Below are positions 58,701 to 64,000 of a stretch of 64,000 nt of DNA, piece after piece (within the stretch, counting starts at the first letter, position 1; every line of letters starts with the position of its first letter). The translations under genes were made by a program, and so were the position numbers. The notes under the pieces were generated by a model. That model saw only the letters and a list, made by a program, of their open reading frames with translations, was not told where the DNA came from and searched no databases. The stretch comes from Isoperla grammatica (taxonomy: Eukaryota; Arthropoda; Insecta; Plecoptera; Perlodidae): positions 1,281,293 through 1,345,292 of the forward strand of contig OX246740.1 of assembly GCA_945910005.1 (NCBI GenBank). The letters run 5' to 3'.

Positions 58701-60112
58701 TTGCCAAGTGTTATTTTCAAGAATCATTCTAATAAACTATTTACTATCCGTTATAGGCCTACGGCGAAAGCTATGAATGTGTATTTATCGTCTACCCAGT
58801 AAGATTAGCGAGCCTATGTTCAGTAAGGGCATTATAACAAGTTTTATTGCAACACCTGGGCGGCTTGTCCTCACCGCGAATCGAACCAGGTACGTACTAC
58901 ATTGAAAGTGGAAATACCATACATCCACATCATACAGTCTAGTCAGTGGCAAACTATCTTCGGGGACCCAATACTGGTGAGACTTGAAAACCACAAAATT
59001 GTGGTTTTATTGGTCTACTCAATGGTTACACGTAATAGGGCTACTACTACTGTGTCGTGTGACCGCCACATCATGTTATGCTGCAGTCCACAACGTTCTT
59101 CGCATGGCATGACGATATGTCGATATCGTCAGCACAGAAATGACGTGTTTTATCTGCAGAATAGCGATAGGTGGTCCCACGGGGAATTCAGTTTGCTGAC
59201 ATTCGTTTTTACTCGCAATCGTAAGAGGTTAAAACCAGCAGTATGTAACTCTGTTACAAGAAAGATCAGAATCATGATTCCATTGACTTGAGTCGTAAAA
59301 GTAAATCCTTTTGAAAGAAGACTTTGTATGTGCCCAACCTCTGTCATTCATTTAATTCATTCGTTCGTTCATTCAAACCGCCTGATAAATGTGTCGAGAA
59401 AGAAATTTGGGGGTAAACGAGTTGTGACTATTTTGTGTCGCTCCCTCGATCTTCTCTTGGGATAACTTTCATACTTGCGATGTACAAGAAGGTCCACGGT
59501 TCAATTACGGGTTTGAGTCGGATGTTTTTTTATGAAAAGACTTGGAATTCATAGTCGCCGCCCCCCCCCCCCCCCCCCCCCCCCCCCCGCCCAGACAAGA
59601 ACGACTGACAATGGCACTAACTACTTCCATGCACAAACAATCTAAATTTAGGCACTATGCACATGATATTCCTTCTTAGTTTGACAATCCAAATTGAAGA
59701 AAACGTAACATGAACCGCTCTACATAACATTGAATTGAATAGCGAAGTGTAAGACGAAACCTACTTTGCACTAGCGGTAGGCTATACAAGGCCATTCCGG
59801 AGCTAGACCTGCGAAACCTGTCAACTTTGTGGAGAAATCATTATAGGTCAATGCTTCAGAGAGGATCAAATTCTAGGTTAAAAGTAAGAGATAATTACAA
59901 TTTTTATTTTCCAAGGCGGGTAGACCTAGGGGATCAACCACCTGCCCATAACCCTTCACTGGCCATCCTGTCCTTTCATGGGACAGGAAAATAACAACAA
60001 AATTAAAATTATCAACCACATATAAGAATAGGCCTAGGTAGTAGAAAGAAACATTTTTTATATGTAGGCCTAATTTAATAATGTTGTTTGGTTGGTAGAC
60101 AGGTGGTGTCTA
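55791..60112. other. Non-coding region, no gene recognised
   Basis: AT-rich. A 24-bp palindrome (56339-56362, arms aatattggcgc), two B-box-like motifs (58876-58888 minus and 59498-59509 plus) and the C28 tract are the only features I can support. Open frames up to 129 codons (58902-59291) lack recognisable domains. Confidence 0.4.
59561..59588 (+). repeat. Poly-C tract (C28)
   Basis: Longest homopolymer in the window, 28 C between gccg and gccc. Confidence 0.9.
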
Positions 60113-60863
60113 TAATCCGTACCAGGCTGAGATGGCACCACAGAAACCGGTTCGTAGGGGCCGTATTGTCCACCCCTTGAGTAGCGCTGTCAACGTTGAG
60201 GCGAGTTGTTGATCTGATAAGTGTCTTATTCGTGGAAAAAGATAATTGAGCCTGGCTTTCTTTAAATTGATCTTGTTGTTGTTCTTGTATCATGATTCCA
60301 AATGATGTAATAAGGAAATACGCACATATTCTCAATATTTCTAATCATTTTACTTTTCGGTCACTGTGTTATGCACAATATGACTTGAATCATGTTTCTA
60401 CGATCAAAACTAACTAAGCTACATATTATGGGTCGTTATGATTAAAATGTCCTTATTTTGTTACACCCATAAGTCGCATAGTTTACGTAATAGAAAGGAA
60501 AATAAATTAAACAACGCTATTTATGTCATTCCAAGCACATTCACGTAGCATACAATGATCGCGTGTCGTTCGCGGAAGGACTCTTTAGATTAATTATTTG
60601 TTAGCCAGTCCAAATGACAACAATGTTGTGAATCTTGAATACAATCACAATTTTTACACAAATTACAGGTATAAAAGAAACAAATTACAAAGCGATAATA
60701 ATGATACGATTTTATAACCCTTGCAGAAACGAACCGAACGTCATATAATTAAATAATAATATCATATAATATTTTTTTATGCTTCTAATGAGATGACATA
60801 CATAATACAATGATAACACCATATTTACAATAAGCCCGAGGGCTTGTCAGCAAATCAGCAATC

Positions 60864-60888
60864 AATAATAATAATAATAATAATAATA
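60864..60888 (+). repeat. AAT microsatellite
   Basis: About eight AAT units followed by a T run. Confidence 0.85.
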
Positions 60889-60989
60889 TTTTTTTTCATT
60901 TCATTACATTTCATTTATTTCATTAGCACAATCTACATTTTATAAAACTAATAAAATAAAAAAACTAAAAAAAAAATAATAAAAAACTA

Positions 60990-61055
<66 letters not shown>
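60990..61055 (+). repeat. AAT microsatellite, about 22 units
   Basis: Perfect AAT/ATA run of about 66 bp in a strongly AT-rich setting (60890-61080). Confidence 0.9.
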
Positions 61056-61057
<2 letters not shown>

Positions 61058-61862
61058 AATAAATAATAAACTAAATAAGTTAACTTATAATTAACTATTA
61101 ACATATTGAGTGTAATACACTTAATTATATTATTGATAGGCTTTAAACCACAAATACTACTGGCTCACAATGTGTATTAGCGTCTGCGATACGGTTTCTG
61201 AACAAAGTTCACGTGAAATATATTTATCAAAATATTGGAATTTCCTGAGTCTCATCCTGTGGAAACAGAAAAACCAGAAGTTCTAAAGCTATTATTATCG
61301 AAGCAAATCATGCCAGTCTGTTGGATCGAGCTTTACTGTCAACATCGTCATGGCTGATAATCGGGATATTTCTCCAGGGAGGTCCAATATTTACATCGTA
61401 TTCTAGGAAATAGGAAATTAAAGTTAAAATAATATTTAAAATGCTCGCGAATCATGAACGCCATGCTTTTACTTTCATTTGTTATTTGTATATATTTTAA
61501 TTTTTAATCTCACTCATAAGTCTCGTATTTTTCGTCCCACAAACGAAATTCAAAAACCGCTATTTATGTAATTCCACGTACATTCACGTAGTGTAGGCCT
61601 ACACATGTTCGTAAAATTACAAAAAAAAAACACTACTTTTTAGTAGTTGGTTAGGTTGTTCTATTGACAGGTTGTCAACCGTCATGATCAAAATGTGAGA
61701 TATGGCGCTGTGAGTCGGGGTGAGTCCCGACGCAGGTAAGCAAGCCATTCAGAAGACGGTGGACAAGAGACCAGGCGATGAGAGCTATTAGCATCCCATT
61801 AGGGGGCGGTAAAGTAAAACGCCACATCTCGCGGTGCCATCTCGGCCTGGTACGAATAATAG

Positions 61863-64000
61863 GAAGGAATATGAGTATGACATGTGACCACCCCTACTGT
61901 CAAGTGTAATTGTTCAGCTGTCAGCTACAATAGAGTATAATAAGTACCACAACGAGAATCAAGAGCACATGGGATTGGGACTACCTCTGCCAAATGTCAT
62001 AACTCGGAACAGCCTATATTTGAAGCTATAACCTCAAGAATAACATAAAAGCTGGGGAGCTGGACGTGAGCTGTCCTAATACGGAAGAGAAAAGTCGAGG
62101 GAAATACATCCGACATACAGCAGGGCTTATAGGCCTAGGCCTAACCCTTCAGCACATTGTTCCCTAAATCAGAACTACAACCTTAGAACCAAGTGTTAGT
62201 AAGCTCAGGCCTTACTCACCAGTTTTGTGTGGACTCTAAATAAAACATCCGTGGGCATAGGCCTAGCAAAGTAGGTACGCCTACCGTAGGACTATCTTCG
62301 AAAAGGATATGAGCAACTTAGCAAGATAGAGTAGGCAAGTCTAAACAATTACAAATTTAAGATACTAGGGCCACTTCTAGGGCCTGAGGTGCTGTTCTTA
62401 AATACTTGGCAGGACACATCTTATGATCAGCTGTCACGCCCAAGCAAGATAGCCAGCCAAAGAACGAAAGCCTTCAAAAGGCCTAGGCGAGATACGGCTC
62501 GATGAAAGACAGTCGTTCTCTACACCTGACTAAATGCACATGTTTACATAAAACCTAATAGGCCTACAAATAATGAAGTTTTGGAGAGGCTTACATATAG
62601 CACGAACCATTTGTAATCATTATCAGATCAGTATAGCCTTGGCCTATGAAGCCTAGGCCTAGGCCTTACGTAGGGCCAAGATAGGCCTAGGCCCCTAGGC
62701 CTAAATCCAAGGTAGGCTATGGGCTAGATAGCCTAGGGCCTAGGCCTAGCCTAGGCCTAAACCTGAGATTCTGGAATGAAGGTTAAAATACAATTCATTT
62801 ACATACTCTTCATGCCATAACAACGCTACGATAACAACGCACGGATTCTGTTAAAATACGTTGGAATGTGATTGAAAGTGAAAAGATGGGCGTGCAACAG
62901 TGTGATGTCACAGCCAAACAACTGGTTTGAAATTCTACCCTTCACATAGTATGAATGGAACGATTGCTAGTTTCCCAAGTTTATGTTTTCCCGGTTGTCA
63001 AGAGTCTGTTAAACGCAAACGTGAAACAGATTTTCATGTAGAATCTATAACCAGGTTTCGGCGTACAGATCGCTAAGTTCTCGCCGGCCATGGTAAGGCC
63101 TACGGGTAGGCCTAGGCCTATAACAGCAAGGCACGACTTTCGTTAGTCGAAAAAGCGGTTTGAGTACCGATATTATAATAACTAAGGTACAAGCGTTTAA
63201 TTACCTTTATTATTTGTTGTTTTCTGCTCCGAAAATACACCAAAGTTGCACAATTCACAGTTAAAACTTCACTCTTCACAGAGCCGATCAAATTCCTCTC
63301 ACTAGCAACACGACCGACCGACGCGCATCGAAACGGCTCAGGCGAAACCTGCTTTGCCGCAAGTGGAAATTCATCCGCGACGAAATATAGTTTCGCGAGT
63401 CTTATAAGAAATTTGACGTTTTTTACAAATATTTGAGTATTTTAAGAATTTTGAAATCTGTGGAGATTAAAACTGAATACCGTAGTTGGAATAATGCAGG
63501 AAGTATCGCAAATTATTTTGTATATATGCGGTAGGATACGATAAAAATCAATGATGTCATCGGTTGGTTTAGCATGTGATGAATAAGTTCCAAAATAAGT
63601 GGGCGTGGTCATCAGCCACTGTTTACGAAAATGTCTCCGAAATTTCAGTTGTCAAAGATGTGTCAAGTGAATGTCACTAATACTTATTTCTATGATACTG
63701 AAGCACATACGTCGGATGTATTTCTCATATTACTGTTAATTCATTCATTACAATAACATATCACGTATTTTCCACAAGATAAAAAAAATATTCCTCTTCA
63801 CACCCTTCAGGCTCTTATTTAAGACTTTTTTTATGTAGCTGCTAAGGCCAAGCTGACCGCAATTTCTTGCCACATCTAATAGAAAGCAGAAAGCTAGAAT
63901 CACAAGGAATATATTATCAGTAAATTGTAAAATATAACACTTATCTAATGAAATAAAATTAGCAACCATGTTAACTCACCCAAGTGAATGTATTCATTCA
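61863..64000. other. Non-coding region with a TAGGCC-rich stretch
   Basis: No gene recognised. Repeated aggcctagg-type motifs lie at 62640-62765 and 63096-63120, including the palindrome ctaggcctag that also occurs in the satellite unit. The rest is AT-rich. Confidence 0.45.

Larger units (their letters stand above)
60113..61862. mobile_element. Possible 1.7-kb terminal-inverted-repeat element
   Basis: The 22 bp at 60118-60139 (cgtaccaggctgagatgg, then cacc) match the reverse complement of 61833-61854 with one mismatch, and the next few outer bases are similar (ctataatc against ctattatt). They point inward, as TIRs would. The interior is AT-rich and includes the AAT microsatellites. No target duplication and no transposase frame were found; alternatively these are two copies of a short repeat in inverted orientation. 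Confidence 0.35.

Overview
This is eukaryotic, almost certainly metazoan, non-coding DNA. No open frame exceeds about 141 codons, and none of those I read looks like a conserved protein. Instead the window holds tRNA-derived (SINE-like) fragments, terminal-inverted-repeat elements with recognisable target-site duplications, microsatellites, long poly-C runs and one very large satellite array. The genus cannot be named from the sequence. The CpG-rich repeats, frequent TAGGCC motifs and hAT/Tc1-type miniature elements suggest a marine invertebrate, but that is an impression only.

Layout. Positions 1-31873 are fairly AT-rich intergenic or intronic DNA with scattered repeats. These include a decayed transposase-like zinc-finger gene (3618-4212), foldback elements (5682-5855, 8702-8889, 15270-15854, 20601-20793), tRNA-derived SINE fragments, a 144-bp tandem duplication (16896-17190) and dispersed repeat pairs. 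Positions 31874-48781 are a single head-to-tail array of an 85-bp, about 61% GC, CpG-dense satellite: one 96-bp leading unit, 197 full 85-bp units and a 67-bp truncated unit, with no net insertion or deletion at the checkpoints I measured. Positions 48782-64000 return to AT-rich repeat-bearing DNA. They contain a duplicated satellite-flanking sequence (48874-49029 and 50185-50339), a 75-bp minisatellite, an 83-bp tandem duplication, a hAT-like miniature element with a perfect 8-bp target duplication (55058-55530), a possible 1.7-kb inverted-repeat element (about 60113-61862) around an AAT microsatellite, and a TAGGCC-rich stretch (62640-62765).

No functional gene system is supported. The most notable object is the satellite. 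It is highly homogeneous, its frame rotates (85 is not a multiple of 3), and it shows several scales of secondary duplication: a 170-bp dimer, an 11-unit block and variants shared over 23 units. Second in interest are the near-perfect 275-bp-arm foldback element and a zinc-finger pseudogene whose first three interruptions are all TGA.
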